From positions 41,834-105,833 of the forward strand of contig NZ_BCYX01000016.1 of assembly GCF_001598415.1 (NCBI RefSeq): DNA of 64,000 bases. The letters are read 5' to 3'. The stretch's first letter is position 1. Each line of letters opens with the position of its first letter. Shown here in pieces: positions 38,315-45,844 of this stretch. The translations under genes were made by a program, and so were the position numbers. Origin of the DNA: Sphingomonas mali NBRC 15500 (GTDB taxonomy: Bacteria > Pseudomonadota > Alphaproteobacteria > Sphingomonadales > Sphingomonadaceae). The notes under the pieces were generated by a model that searched no databases, was not told where the DNA came from, and saw only the letters and a list, made by a program, of their open reading frames with translations.

Positions 38315-38653
38315 GCGGTCCTTTCGGGGAGTAGGGATGGGTGGAGCAGCGCGTAGCCGGCTTTCATGACACCGCCGAACGAGGCCATGCGGAAAGATGT
38401 TCCGTCAGGCGTCAGGGCGGGAAGGGCGTCGCGCATCCGCGGATGACGATGGCAGATCGGCGGCGGTGATGACAGCAGGAATCGAGTCCGACGGTCGCGT
38501 CGGCGACAAGTGTGCGATCGGAGCAACATCGGAAGGGTCACTGTGGGACCGAGCTCACCGTCATGCCGGACTCGTTCCGGCATCCAAGGTGCTGCTGGCG
38601 ATATCGCTTGAGGAGCGTTGGACCCCGGGACGAGCCCGGGGTGACGATGAAAA
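38315..38653. other. 339-bp gene-free interval between miaB and phoH
   Basis: No credible gene. The left part (38315-38555) is plain GC-rich sequence holding the phoH upstream region. The right part (38558-38650) is a dispersed palindromic repeat described separately. Short open frames on both strands lack ribosome-binding sites and resemble nothing. Confidence 0.6.
38558..38650. repeat. dispersed repeat with two palindromes
   Basis: Two hairpins, TGCCGGA...TCCGGCA (38564-38582) and ACCCCGGG-ACGAG-CCCGGGGT (38622-38642), are flanked by CGTCATG and TGACGATG. This is the layout of the CGTCATxCCGG...GGTGACG interspersed repeats common in sphingomonad genomes (from memory). Confidence 0.6.
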
Positions 38654-39967
38654 TCACGCGGCCTGTTTCACCCGCTCAATGCCTGCAAGCGAGTTGGGGC
38701 CGGCGCTGACGATCTCCACCTCGACCAGATCACCGACCTGCGCATCGGTGATCAGATGGATCGATTGCAGCCAGGGCGACTTGCCGAGCATCTGGCCGGG
38801 AAGCTTGCCCTTGCGCTCGATCAGCACCTGGCACGTGCGGCCGACGCTCGCGGCGTTGAACGCGGCCTGGTCGCGGTTGAGCGCGGCCTGCAGGCGCTGG
38901 AGGCGGTCGTCCATCACCTCGGGCGCGATCTGGCCATCCATGTCGGCGGCGGGCGTGCCGGGGCGGGGGCTGTATTTGAAGCTGAACGCCTGGGCGTAAC
39001 CGACTTCGTCGATCAGGCTCAGCGTGTCTTCGAACTCGGCCTCGGTCTCGCCGGGGAAGCCGACGATGAAGTCGCCCGACAGCGCGATATCGGGCCGCGC
39101 GGCACGGACGCGGTCGAGGATGCGCAGGTACGAGTCGCGGCTGTGACTGCGGTTCATCGCCTTGAGGATGCGATCGCTGCCCGCCTGCACCGGCAGATGG
39201 AGGAATGGCATCAGCTTCTCGACGTCGCGGTGCGCGTCGATCAAGCCATTGGTCATGTCGTTGGGATGACTGGTCGTATAACGGATGCGCGCCAGGCCGG
39301 GGATGCGGTCGAGTTCGCGGATCAGCGCGCCGAGGTCACGGTCTCCGTCGCTCCAGGCGTTGACGTTCTGGCCGAGCAGCGTGATTTCCTTGGCGCCGGC
39401 ATCGACCAAAGCCTTGGCTTCGTCCACCAGCGCGTCCCAGGCTCGGCTGATCTCGGCGCCGCGCGTATAGGGAACGACGCAATAGGTGCAGAATTTGTCG
39501 CACCCTTCCTGCACCGTCAGGAACGCGGTCGGGCCGACCTTGCGCCGTGCCGGCAGCGCGCCGAATTTCGACAATACCGGCATATCGGTATCGAGCCCGA
39601 GCTCGCCGCGCGACGCCTTGGCGACCAAATCGGGCAGATTGTGATAGGCCTGCGGGCCGACGACGATATCCACCTTGGCGCGATGCGCGATCTCCACCCC
39701 TTCGGCTTGCGCGACGCAGCCGGCGACCGCGATCATCGGATCGTTGCCGTGCTTCCGCAGGCGCCCGATGTCCGAATAGACCTTCTCGGTCGCCTTTTCG
39801 CGGATGTGGCACGTGTTGAGCACGACCAGATCGGCGGCATTGGCATCGTCGGTGGCGGTCATGCCTTGCGCCGCCATCAACTCGGTCATGCGCTCGCCGT
39901 CATAGACGTTCATCTGGCAGCCGAACGACTTGACGTGAAAGGTTTTGGGATTGGTGGGCTTCGTCAT
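38654..39967 (-). CDS. miaB: tRNA ms2i6A methylthiotransferase MiaB
   Basis: A 437-residue radical-SAM enzyme that adds the methylthio group to i6A37 in tRNA. The N-terminal UPF0004 domain starts [18 protein letters not shown] with cluster cysteines at C16, in NTCHIR and near AGCVAQAEG. The radical-SAM triad is CDKFCTYC near residue 152. A C-terminal TRAM domain (about residues 375-435) binds tRNA. The ATG at 39965-39967 gives the canonical start; the frame is open upstream. Confidence 0.95.
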   Translation of the reverse strand: MTKPTNPKTFHVKSFGCQMNVYDGERMTELMAAQGMTATDDANAADLVVLNTCHIREKATEKVYSDIGRLRKHGNDPMIAVAGCVAQAEGVEIAHRAKVDIVVGPQAYHNLPDLVAKASRGELGLDTDMPVLSKFGALPARRKVGPTAFLTVQEGCDKFCTYCVVPYTRGAEISRAWDALVDEAKALVDAGAKEITLLGQNVNAWSDGDRDLGALIRELDRIPGLARIRYTTSHPNDMTNGLIDAHRDVEKLMPFLHLPVQAGSDRILKAMNRSHSRDSYLRILDRVRAARPDIALSGDFIVGFPGETEAEFEDTLSLIDEVGYAQAFSFKYSPRPGTPAADMDGQIAPEVMDDRLQRLQAALNRDQAAFNAASVGRTCQVLIERKGKLPGQMLGKSPWLQSIHLITDAQVGDLVEVEIVSAGPNSLAGIERVKQAA

Positions 39968-39977
39968 GGGGCGGCGC

Positions 39978-40859
39978 CTATAGCAGGTCCTCTCCGGGAC
40001 GGGGAGGGGTTCGTCCCGCCCAGACATCGTGGCCGATGAAGGTTGGGACGTCATGGCCCATCGCCTTGCCGAGCGCCTCACGGATGCGGCGCATACTTTC
40101 CGCGGCGATCGCCTTGCGGCCGGGAAAATCGCGCGGGTCGAACGGATCGAGGAAGGCGATGCGCAACGGGAAATTGCCCGGCCGCGCGAGCACACGCAGC
40201 GCATTGTCCTTGCCGTGCTCGTCGCCGATCCAGCCGATATCCGGCCCGACCTCGCCATAATCGAGCAGCACCGGCTGGACGAGAACGCCGGCGGGCGGCG
40301 GCTCCAGCACCTTCAGCAGCGGCGACTTGAACGGCAGCAGCGATCGCCCGTCGGTGGTGGTGCCTTCGGGGAAGACGGTGACCGACCAGTTTTCGGCGAG
40401 CGCGTCGCGCAGCCGGTTGATTTGCTCGGCGACGCCCAACCGGTCCTCGCGCGAGACGAAGACGGTGCGGTTGAGAGTCGAGAGCCAACCGACCACCGGC
40501 GCCTTGCGCAACTCCGCCTTGGCGACGAACGCCGTGCCGCTTGCCCCGGCAATCGCCAGGATGTCGATCCAGCTGCAATGGTTGGAGATGTAGAAGACGT
40601 CGCGCTTGAGCGGCGTGCCGATCCGCTCGACGCGCGCACCCGAACAATAGCCGGCCCAGGCGAGGAACAAACGCGGCCAGGGCGAGCTCAGGTGAAGCAA
40701 CCGCCAGCAATAATGGAGCGGAACGAACAGGAGCAGCCCGGCGACCATGCCGATGGCGCGGCGCCAGATTCGAAGCCGGCCGGGCAATGGGATCGGCTGC
40801 GGAATCCCCCTGGCTGCCTGAAGGCGAGCCTCAATCCTTGCGGGAGAGGCTGACTCCAT
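39978..40859 (-). CDS. plsC: lysophospholipid acyltransferase, PlsC type
   Basis: A 293-residue membrane-associated acyltransferase. NHCSWID near residue 92 is the catalytic H-x4-D motif and FPEGTTTDG near residue 163 binds the acceptor phosphate. A hydrophobic segment near residues 35-55 anchors it. It probably makes phosphatidic acid from 1-acyl-glycerol-3-phosphate, although ornithine-lipid acyltransferases look similar. Its first 29 bp overlap the end of fur, and it precedes miaB by 10 bp. Confidence 0.85.
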   Translation of the reverse strand: MESASPARIEARLQAARGIPQPIPLPGRLRIWRRAIGMVAGLLLFVPLHYCWRLLHLSSPWPRLFLAWAGYCSGARVERIGTPLKRDVFYISNHCSWIDILAIAGASGTAFVAKAELRKAPVVGWLSTLNRTVFVSREDRLGVAEQINRLRDALAENWSVTVFPEGTTTDGRSLLPFKSPLLKVLEPPPAGVLVQPVLLDYGEVGPDIGWIGDEHGKDNALRVLARPGNFPLRIAFLDPFDPRDFPGRKAIAAESMRRIREALGKAMGHDVPTFIGHDVWAGRTPPRPGEDLL

Positions 40860-41253
40860 AGAGCTCCATCCGGTGATCGACGAGGCGGAAGCCGAGCTTC
40901 TCCGCGATCTGTTTCTGGAGCTGTTCGAGCTCGGGGTCGACGAATTCGATGACCCTGCCGGTCTCGACGTCGATCAGATGGTCGTGATGCGCTTCTGGCG
41001 AGGGCTCGTAGCGGGCGCGCCCGTCGCCGAAATCGTGGCGGTCGAGGATGCCGGCTTCCTCGAACAGGCGCACGGTGCGGTATACGGTCGCGATCGAGAT
41101 GCCGGGGTCGATCGCCGATGCGCGGGCATAGACCTTCTCGACGTCGGGATGATCCTCCGCCTCGCTCAGCACGCGTGCGATCACGCGCCGCTGATCGGTG
41201 ATGCGCAATCCTTTTTCGTGGCAAAGGGCTTCGAGGTCGATGTTGCGCGCCAT
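40831..41253 (-). CDS. fur: Fur-family transcriptional regulator
   Basis: A 140-residue Fur-type repressor: the winged helix (LRITDQRRVIARVLSEAEDHPDVEKVYARA, then SIATVYRTVRLFEEAGIL) and the dimerisation domain with EAHHDHLIDVETG and DPELEQLQ. The CxxC pair that holds structural zinc in E. coli Fur is absent, as in alphaproteobacterial Fur/Mur proteins. Whether it senses iron or manganese is therefore open. The ATG at 41253 gives the family N-terminus. A perfect inverted repeat lies 28 bp upstream. Confidence 0.9.
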   Translation of the reverse strand: MARNIDLEALCHEKGLRITDQRRVIARVLSEAEDHPDVEKVYARASAIDPGISIATVYRTVRLFEEAGILDRHDFGDGRARYEPSPEAHHDHLIDVETGRVIEFVDPELEQLQKQIAEKLGFRLVDHRMELYGVSLSRKD

Positions 41254-41280
41254 GCGGCCGATATAGGCGCAACGCCCTTG

Positions 41281-41306
41281 TTGCGAAAGTAGAGAGTTAT
41301 TCGCAA
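41281..41306. promoter_or_regulatory. TTGCGAA-N12-TTCGCAA dyad upstream of fur
   Basis: A perfect 7-bp inverted repeat centred about 40 bp before the fur start. It is a good candidate for autoregulation or control by another metal sensor. I do not claim a match to a defined Fur or Mur consensus. Confidence 0.45.
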
Positions 41307-41315
41307 TTAGCGGCG

Positions 41316-41456
41316 GCAAGCACCCCTCCCTTCCAGGGAGGGGCTGGGGGCTAGCGAAGCGAGCGGCCGCCATCGGCAAAACGAAAAGGCCGGGGGATTG
41401 ACCCCCGGCCTTTTCAACCACCTCTCAATCCCTCCCTTGCGGGAAGGGAAAGAGGA
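41316..41456. repeat. dispersed repeat surrounding the mucR terminator
   Basis: CCCCTCCCTTCCAGGGAGGGG (imperfect dyad, about 41325-41345) and TCCCTCCCTTGCGGGAAGGGA (about 41428-41449), with GCTAGCGAAGCGAGC between, resemble the ends and centre of the repeats at 3522 and 59663. A terminator hairpin sits inside. Confidence 0.5.
41383..41415 (-). terminator. intrinsic terminator of mucR
   Basis: GAAAAGGCCGGGGG and CCCCCGGCCTTTTC form a 14-bp stem with a 5-nt loop, 47 bp past the mucR stop. The A/T arms would let it work on both strands. Confidence 0.85.
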
Positions 41457-41461
41457 TTCAA

Positions 41462-41878
41462 TCACTTGGTCTTGCGACGCTTGGTGCCCAGGCCGATCTT
41501 CTTCGCCAAGGTGCGGCGCTGTTCGGCATAGTTCGGCGCGACCATCGGATAGTCGGCTGCCAGGTTCCACTTGGCGCGATACTGTTCCGGCGTCATCTGA
41601 TAATGCGTCATCAGGTGGCGCTTGAGCATCTTGAGCTTCTTCCCGTCCTCAAGGCAGACGATATAGTCGGGCTTGATCGAGGCGCGGATCGAAACCGCCG
41701 GTTCCTGCTTGGGTTCGGGGGCCGGCGCCTGCGGGGTGAGGCGCGACAGCCCGCGATAGATGTTCTGGATGACCAGTTCGATATCCGAAACGGCGACGTT
41801 GTTGTTACCGAGATATTCGGCGGCAATATCGGCGGTCAACGTGACCAAGGTTTCCTGCATATCGTTGGTGTTTTCCAT
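41462..41878 (-). CDS. MucR/Ros-family transcriptional regulator
   Basis: A 138-residue Ros/MucR protein: an N-terminal oligomerisation region (about residues 1-40), a Pro/Ala/Glu linker, and the DNA-binding zinc-finger-like segment SIKPDYIVCLEDG...LKRHLMTH near residues 70-95. The second Cys of the Ros C-x2-C is replaced by Asp (CLED), as in several MucR proteins. The C-terminus is strongly basic (GTKRRKTK). In other alphaproteobacteria MucR is an H-NS-like silencer linked to surface and cell-cycle genes. The ATG at 41878 is chosen for the conserved start. Confidence 0.9.
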   Translation of the reverse strand: MENTNDMQETLVTLTADIAAEYLGNNNVAVSDIELVIQNIYRGLSRLTPQAPAPEPKQEPAVSIRASIKPDYIVCLEDGKKLKMLKRHLMTHYQMTPEQYRAKWNLAADYPMVAPNYAEQRRTLAKKIGLGTKRRKTK

Positions 41879-41983
41879 CGTGATTCCTTCGACCCTACTA
41901 AGATTTGCGATCCCCCAACGCCGCGGGGCTTTGATCCATTTTGGGTAGGAGCGCAAGGATTAACCCCAAGCAAATGAGATTAT

Positions 41984-42454
41984 TCACGCAATCTTGCGAT
42001 GAAGCGTTAGCGCCGAATAAGTCCTGCCATCGACTCCGCGATAATAGTCGCGGCGTTCACCAATCTTGGAAAAGCCAGAACTGCTGTACAATTTGATCGC
42101 GTCGTTACCGGCACGGACTTCCAGATGGATACGTGAAATCTTGCGCGTGGCACAATCTGCCATGACCCCGCGAAGCAACGCCGCACCCACGCCGCGACGG
42201 CGCGCTTCGGGCACGACCGCGAGCAACAGTAACTCGGCCTCGTCCAGCACGCCGCGAGTCAGCGCGAATCCGACCGCGCGGCCGTTAAGTTCCGCGATCG
42301 TCAGCCATACGCCGGGGACCGCCAATATCCCGATCACCTGATTGCGCGTCCAGGCCTCGCCCCAGCGCGCGTCGAAGGCGTCGGCCATGATCCGGTCGAC
42401 CCGATCGAGATCGCGGACATCGCCCTCGCGCAGATCGATCGCCGCGGTGCTCAT
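41984..42454 (-). CDS. rimI: RimI-like GNAT N-acetyltransferase
   Basis: A 156-residue GNAT acetyltransferase: AELLLLAVVPEARRRGVGAALLR near residues 73-95 contains the acetyl-CoA-binding R-x2-G-x-G/A loop, and LEVRAGNDAIKLYSSSGFSKIGERRDYY near residues 112-139 is typical of RimI. RimI acetylates the N-terminus of ribosomal protein S18. It overlaps tsaB by 4 bp (ATGA), the usual tsaB-rimI pairing. The ATG at 42454 starts MSTAAIDLREG. Confidence 0.88.
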   Translation of the reverse strand: MSTAAIDLREGDVRDLDRVDRIMADAFDARWGEAWTRNQVIGILAVPGVWLTIAELNGRAVGFALTRGVLDEAELLLLAVVPEARRRGVGAALLRGVMADCATRKISRIHLEVRAGNDAIKLYSSSGFSKIGERRDYYRGVDGRTYSALTLHRKIA

Positions 42455-43071
42455 GCGCCCGGCTTTTCTGGCGCCATGGGCTTGGCGTCGGGTGCACGGC
42501 CATAAATGGGCCGGGGCGGCAGGTTGATCAGGGCAGGGGGAAGCAGGACGACATTCGCTGCATCGGGCAGAAGATCGCGCCCGCCCTGCGCCAGGAACCG
42601 GACGCCATTGCCGACCGCGGTCGCGTCGAGCCGCGCCATCGCTTCCGAGGGGGGAAGGGAGGCGAAATCGGCAGTAGCGACGAGCGGATCGCGGGTGAAG
42701 GGCTGCATGAAGACCTCGCCATGCCCTCCTTCCAGCACCACCGCAAGCCGGTCGAGCGCGGCATCGGCGGCAAAGGCGGCGGCGGCGACCAATGGCAGCG
42801 AGGAGAAACCGCGGACCGGCACGCTCCAACCCAGGCCGAGTCCGCGCGCGGCGGCGATGCCGACGCGGATGCCGGTGAAGCTGCCCGGACCGCAATCGAC
42901 CAGGATGGCGTCGGCGCGGCCGCCATCCGGTAATGCAGCGATCATCGGCACCAGGCGTTCGGCATGACCCCGCCCGACGACCTCGTGCGCCGATGCGATC
43001 ACCGCCGTCCCTTCGATCAGAGCGACCGAGCAGGCGGCGGTGGCGGTTTCGATGACGAGCGTGCGGGCCAT
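42451..43071 (-). CDS. tsaB: TsaB, tRNA t6A biosynthesis subunit
   Basis: A 206-residue ASKHA-fold protein that pairs with TsaD and TsaE to make threonylcarbamoyladenosine-37 in ANN-decoding tRNAs. The N-terminus LVIETATAACSVAL and VDCGPGSFTGIRVGIAAARGL near residues 58-78 are family signatures. It lacks the metal-binding residues of TsaD, as expected. It is the first gene of the tsaB-rimI pair. Confidence 0.92.
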   Translation of the reverse strand: MARTLVIETATAACSVALIEGTAVIASAHEVVGRGHAERLVPMIAALPDGGRADAILVDCGPGSFTGIRVGIAAARGLGLGWSVPVRGFSSLPLVAAAAFAADAALDRLAVVLEGGHGEVFMQPFTRDPLVATADFASLPPSEAMARLDATAVGNGVRFLAQGGRDLLPDAANVVLLPPALINLPPRPIYGRAPDAKPMAPEKPGA

Positions 43072-43097
43072 GTCAGCCCGCTAGCGCAATTTTGCGG

Positions 43098-43694
43098 TCA
43101 GAGAACAGTGTTGAACTTCTCGAACGCGGGGCGCGGCAGCCGGCCGAAGATGCTCGCCGGGTCGCCATGACCCAGCGTCGACAGGATCGTCGACCGGTAA
43201 TTGGGCTGGTCGGCGAAGAAAGCGGCGTCGACCGCGGCGTTGTCGAACCCGGTCATCGGGCCGGTATCGAATCCCAAAGCACGCGCGGCGATGATGAAAT
43301 AGGCGGCCTGCAGCGTCGAGTTGAGGAAGGCATGCCGCTCGCGCGATACCGGTTCGGCGAACCAGGGCCGTGCATCGACGTGCGGAAAGAATTCGGGCAG
43401 ATGCTCGTGGAATTCCTTGTCATAGGCGATGATCACGCTGGCCGGCGCCTTGCGGATCTTGTCGGCATTGGTCGCGCTGGCAGCGGTAGCGAGCTTGTCC
43501 TTGGCATCCTGGCTCAGCAGCCACACGAACCGCGCCGGCTGCTGGTTGGCCGAGGTCGGGCCCATCTTCACCAGCTCGTAGATCGCCTTGATGTCGTCCT
43601 GGGTGACCGGTGCGTCGGTATAGCCATTATAGGTGCGCGCGGTGCGGAAGATCGTGTCGAGTGCGCTGTCCGTGAGCTTCTCGCTCATGGCCAT
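43098..43694 (-). CDS. rutE: RutE-type nitroreductase (malonic semialdehyde reductase-like)
   Basis: A 198-residue FMN-dependent nitroreductase-fold protein. Segments FRTARTYNGYTD, YELVKMGPTSANQQPARFVWL, FPHVDARPWF and ARALGFDTGPMTGFD follow RutE of E. coli closely. RutE reduces malonic semialdehyde in pyrimidine degradation. No other rut gene lies nearby, so here it may serve as a general aldehyde or nitro reductase. It is flanked by tsaB and the Nfu gene on the same strand. Confidence 0.82.
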   Translation of the reverse strand: MAMSEKLTDSALDTIFRTARTYNGYTDAPVTQDDIKAIYELVKMGPTSANQQPARFVWLLSQDAKDKLATAASATNADKIRKAPASVIIAYDKEFHEHLPEFFPHVDARPWFAEPVSRERHAFLNSTLQAAYFIIAARALGFDTGPMTGFDNAAVDAAFFADQPNYRSTILSTLGHGDPASIFGRLPRPAFEKFNTVL

Positions 43695-43734
43695 TCTCCT
43701 ATATTGATGCGTGAAAGACGTCGACAGGCGCGGA

Positions 43735-44319
43735 TCAGACCGCGCGAACCTCGGTAACTTCGGGAACGTAATATTTGAGCAGCTGTTCGATGCCGTTCTT
43801 CAGCGTCGCGGTCGATGACGGACAGCCCGAACACGCGCCCTGCATGCGCAGGAACACCTTACCCTTGTCGAATCCTTGATAGATGATGTCGCCGCCGTCA
43901 TTCGCCACCGCCGGGCGGACGCGGGTGTCGATGAGTTCGCGAATCTGCGCGACGATATCGGCATCCGCGGGATCGTCGTTCAGGCCCGCATCATCTCCGG
44001 GGACACTGATACCAGCCGCCGACGCCGGCTTGAACAACGGCATGCCGGCGGAGAAATGGTCGAGCAGGATCGCCAGCACGTCGGGCTTGAGCCCCGGCCA
44101 GTCGACGCCAGGCGCCGCGGTTACCGACACGAAGTCCCGACCGAAGAACACGCCAGTGACGTCGCCCAGGTTGAACAGCGCTTCGGCGAGCGGCGAGGCG
44201 TCAGCCTCTTCAGGCGTCGCGAAGTCGCGCGTGCCGGCGTCCATTACGGCCCGTCCCGGCAGGAACTTGAGCGTCGCCGGATTGGGCGTGGCTTCGGTCT
44301 CGATCAGCATGGGGGTCAT
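43735..44319 (-). CDS. Nfu-type iron-sulfur carrier (NifU family)
   Basis: A 194-residue protein with an N-terminal Nfu_N domain (MLIETEATPNPATLKFLPG) and a C-terminal NifU domain. In the latter CSGCPSS near residue 162 supplies the CxxC that holds a 4Fe-4S cluster at the dimer interface. It delivers clusters to apoproteins. It is not beside the suf operon (59.9-64 kb) but should be its functional partner. An alternative start MLIETE lies three codons inside. Confidence 0.92.
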   Translation of the reverse strand: MTPMLIETEATPNPATLKFLPGRAVMDAGTRDFATPEEADASPLAEALFNLGDVTGVFFGRDFVSVTAAPGVDWPGLKPDVLAILLDHFSAGMPLFKPASAAGISVPGDDAGLNDDPADADIVAQIRELIDTRVRPAVANDGGDIIYQGFDKGKVFLRMQGACSGCPSSTATLKNGIEQLLKYYVPEVTEVRAV

Positions 44320-44416
44320 GTGGGCCTGAAGGCCTCCATGATCAAGCGCTCAAGCGGAAACGGATTGTTGCGGGCGGCGAAGCGCGATTGCATCCCCATC
44401 CTCGTCGGCATGGCGG

Positions 44417-45733
44417 TCAGCTCGGATCCGCCTTGGGCAGAAAGCCTTGCGCGAGACCATGATAGAGCCGCTCGCGGCAAACCAACGCGGCGGCGCCCTC
44501 CGCGATGATCGCAGCGGCGAGCAGTGGCAGCATCAAACCGCGACTTCCCGTCGTTTCCGAAATGATGATGACCGCGGTCAGCGGGGCGCGGACCACCCCG
44601 GTGAAATAGGCGACCATGCCGAGCAGGATGACCGCCCCGGCCGGTTCGCTCGGAAACAGCGCATGGAGCAGATTGCCGACACCCGCGCCGGTCGCGAGAC
44701 TCGGCGAGAAGATGCCGCCAGGCAATCCTGCCGCCGTGGTCAGCAACGTGCTGGCGAATTTCGCCGGCCCGAACCAGAGCGAGGTCGCCTGACCGTGGAT
44801 CATCGCGCTGGCGGGGGCATATCCGGTTCCCCAGGTCGTCCCGGTGGCAATGCCCAATACCGCGACGATCAATCCGCAGACGAGAGCGAGTGCCAATGGC
44901 CGCCCGCCCGATACGCGTCGCGCGCCACCGCGCGCGAACCACAAGGTCAGGCGCGAGAACAAGCCACCGCTCGCGCCGCCCAGTACGCCGGCGACCGGCG
45001 CCACGATCAGCACCGTCCCGAGCGGCAGCGTCTGCCCGACGATTCCGAAATAGACGTAATCGCCCGCTACGCCTTGCGCGATCATCCCGGCGATGAGGAC
45101 CGCGGTCATGACGAGCAAGGTCATGCGCTGCTCGTAGGCAGCGGCAAGCTCCTCGATGGCGAATGCGACGCCCGCCAGCGGCGTGTTGAACGCTGCCGCG
45201 ACGCCGGCACCCGCACCCGCCACCATCACCGAGGCCGTGATCGGCACGCGCAGCCATTTATGGGCATAGGCCATGATCGTCGCGCCGAGCTGGACCGTCG
45301 GTCCCTCGCGTCCGACCGAGGCGCCAGCAGCGAGCGCGCCCGCTGTCAGCACGGTCTTCAATAACGCCGTCCGGCCGGAGGCGAGATCGGACATGGCTGC
45401 AGCTGGATCGTGCTTGGCGGCGATGATCTGCGGAATGCCCGATCCGCGCGCGGCCGGCGCCAAGCGATTAGTTAGCCACACGATCACGACATAGCTTGCC
45501 GGCGTCAGCACCAGCGGCAACCACCAATATTGCGCCGTCATGGCATCGAACAGGCCGCTCGCCCGATCTGCCACCCGGGCGAAGGCGATCGCCGCCAGAC
45601 CGACCAAGGTTGCACCGCCAACGATCGCAGCCCGCCGCCGCCAGACAGTAGCGGTGGGGCCGTGGCGGCGTAACAGGACCCTTGTCCGGCGCAGGGACGC
45701 GCCATTGTTTCGTGGTCGGGGGGAATCGGTCAT
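44417..45733 (-). CDS. ClC-family chloride channel/transporter
   Basis: A 438-residue polytopic membrane protein of the ClC family. GSGIPQIIA near residue 98 is the first selectivity motif, GREGPTVQLGA near residue 143 includes the gating glutamate, and GLPGGIFSPSLATGAGVG near residue 345 is the third. No C-terminal CBS domains are present. The gating Glu suggests a chloride/proton exchanger, but the proton-side Glu could not be placed with certainty. Confidence 0.92.
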   Translation of the reverse strand: MTDSPRPRNNGASLRRTRVLLRRHGPTATVWRRRAAIVGGATLVGLAAIAFARVADRASGLFDAMTAQYWWLPLVLTPASYVVIVWLTNRLAPAARGSGIPQIIAAKHDPAAAMSDLASGRTALLKTVLTAGALAAGASVGREGPTVQLGATIMAYAHKWLRVPITASVMVAGAGAGVAAAFNTPLAGVAFAIEELAAAYEQRMTLLVMTAVLIAGMIAQGVAGDYVYFGIVGQTLPLGTVLIVAPVAGVLGGASGGLFSRLTLWFARGGARRVSGGRPLALALVCGLIVAVLGIATGTTWGTGYAPASAMIHGQATSLWFGPAKFASTLLTTAAGLPGGIFSPSLATGAGVGNLLHALFPSEPAGAVILLGMVAYFTGVVRAPLTAVIIISETTGSRGLMLPLLAAAIIAEGAAALVCRERLYHGLAQGFLPKADPS

Positions 45734-45844
45734 CGCGGGCCCGCTTAGGACGGTGGAAGCGATTTTGCATCCCCGCCATGCCGGCCTTGATCGGTCGGCG
45801 CGGTCCGGGCCTTGCTTGGGGAAACCGCAATAGCGCCCTTATGA

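Noticed and set aside
38311..38583. 90-codon minus-strand frame upstream of phoH
   Set aside because: Runs through a non-conserved interval and a dispersed repeat, is Arg-rich as expected for a chance frame, and has no translation signal.
43098..43694. A pyrimidine-degradation (rut) operon
   Set aside because: Only the RutE-like gene is present; neighbours are tsaB and an Nfu gene, so no rut pathway can be claimed here.
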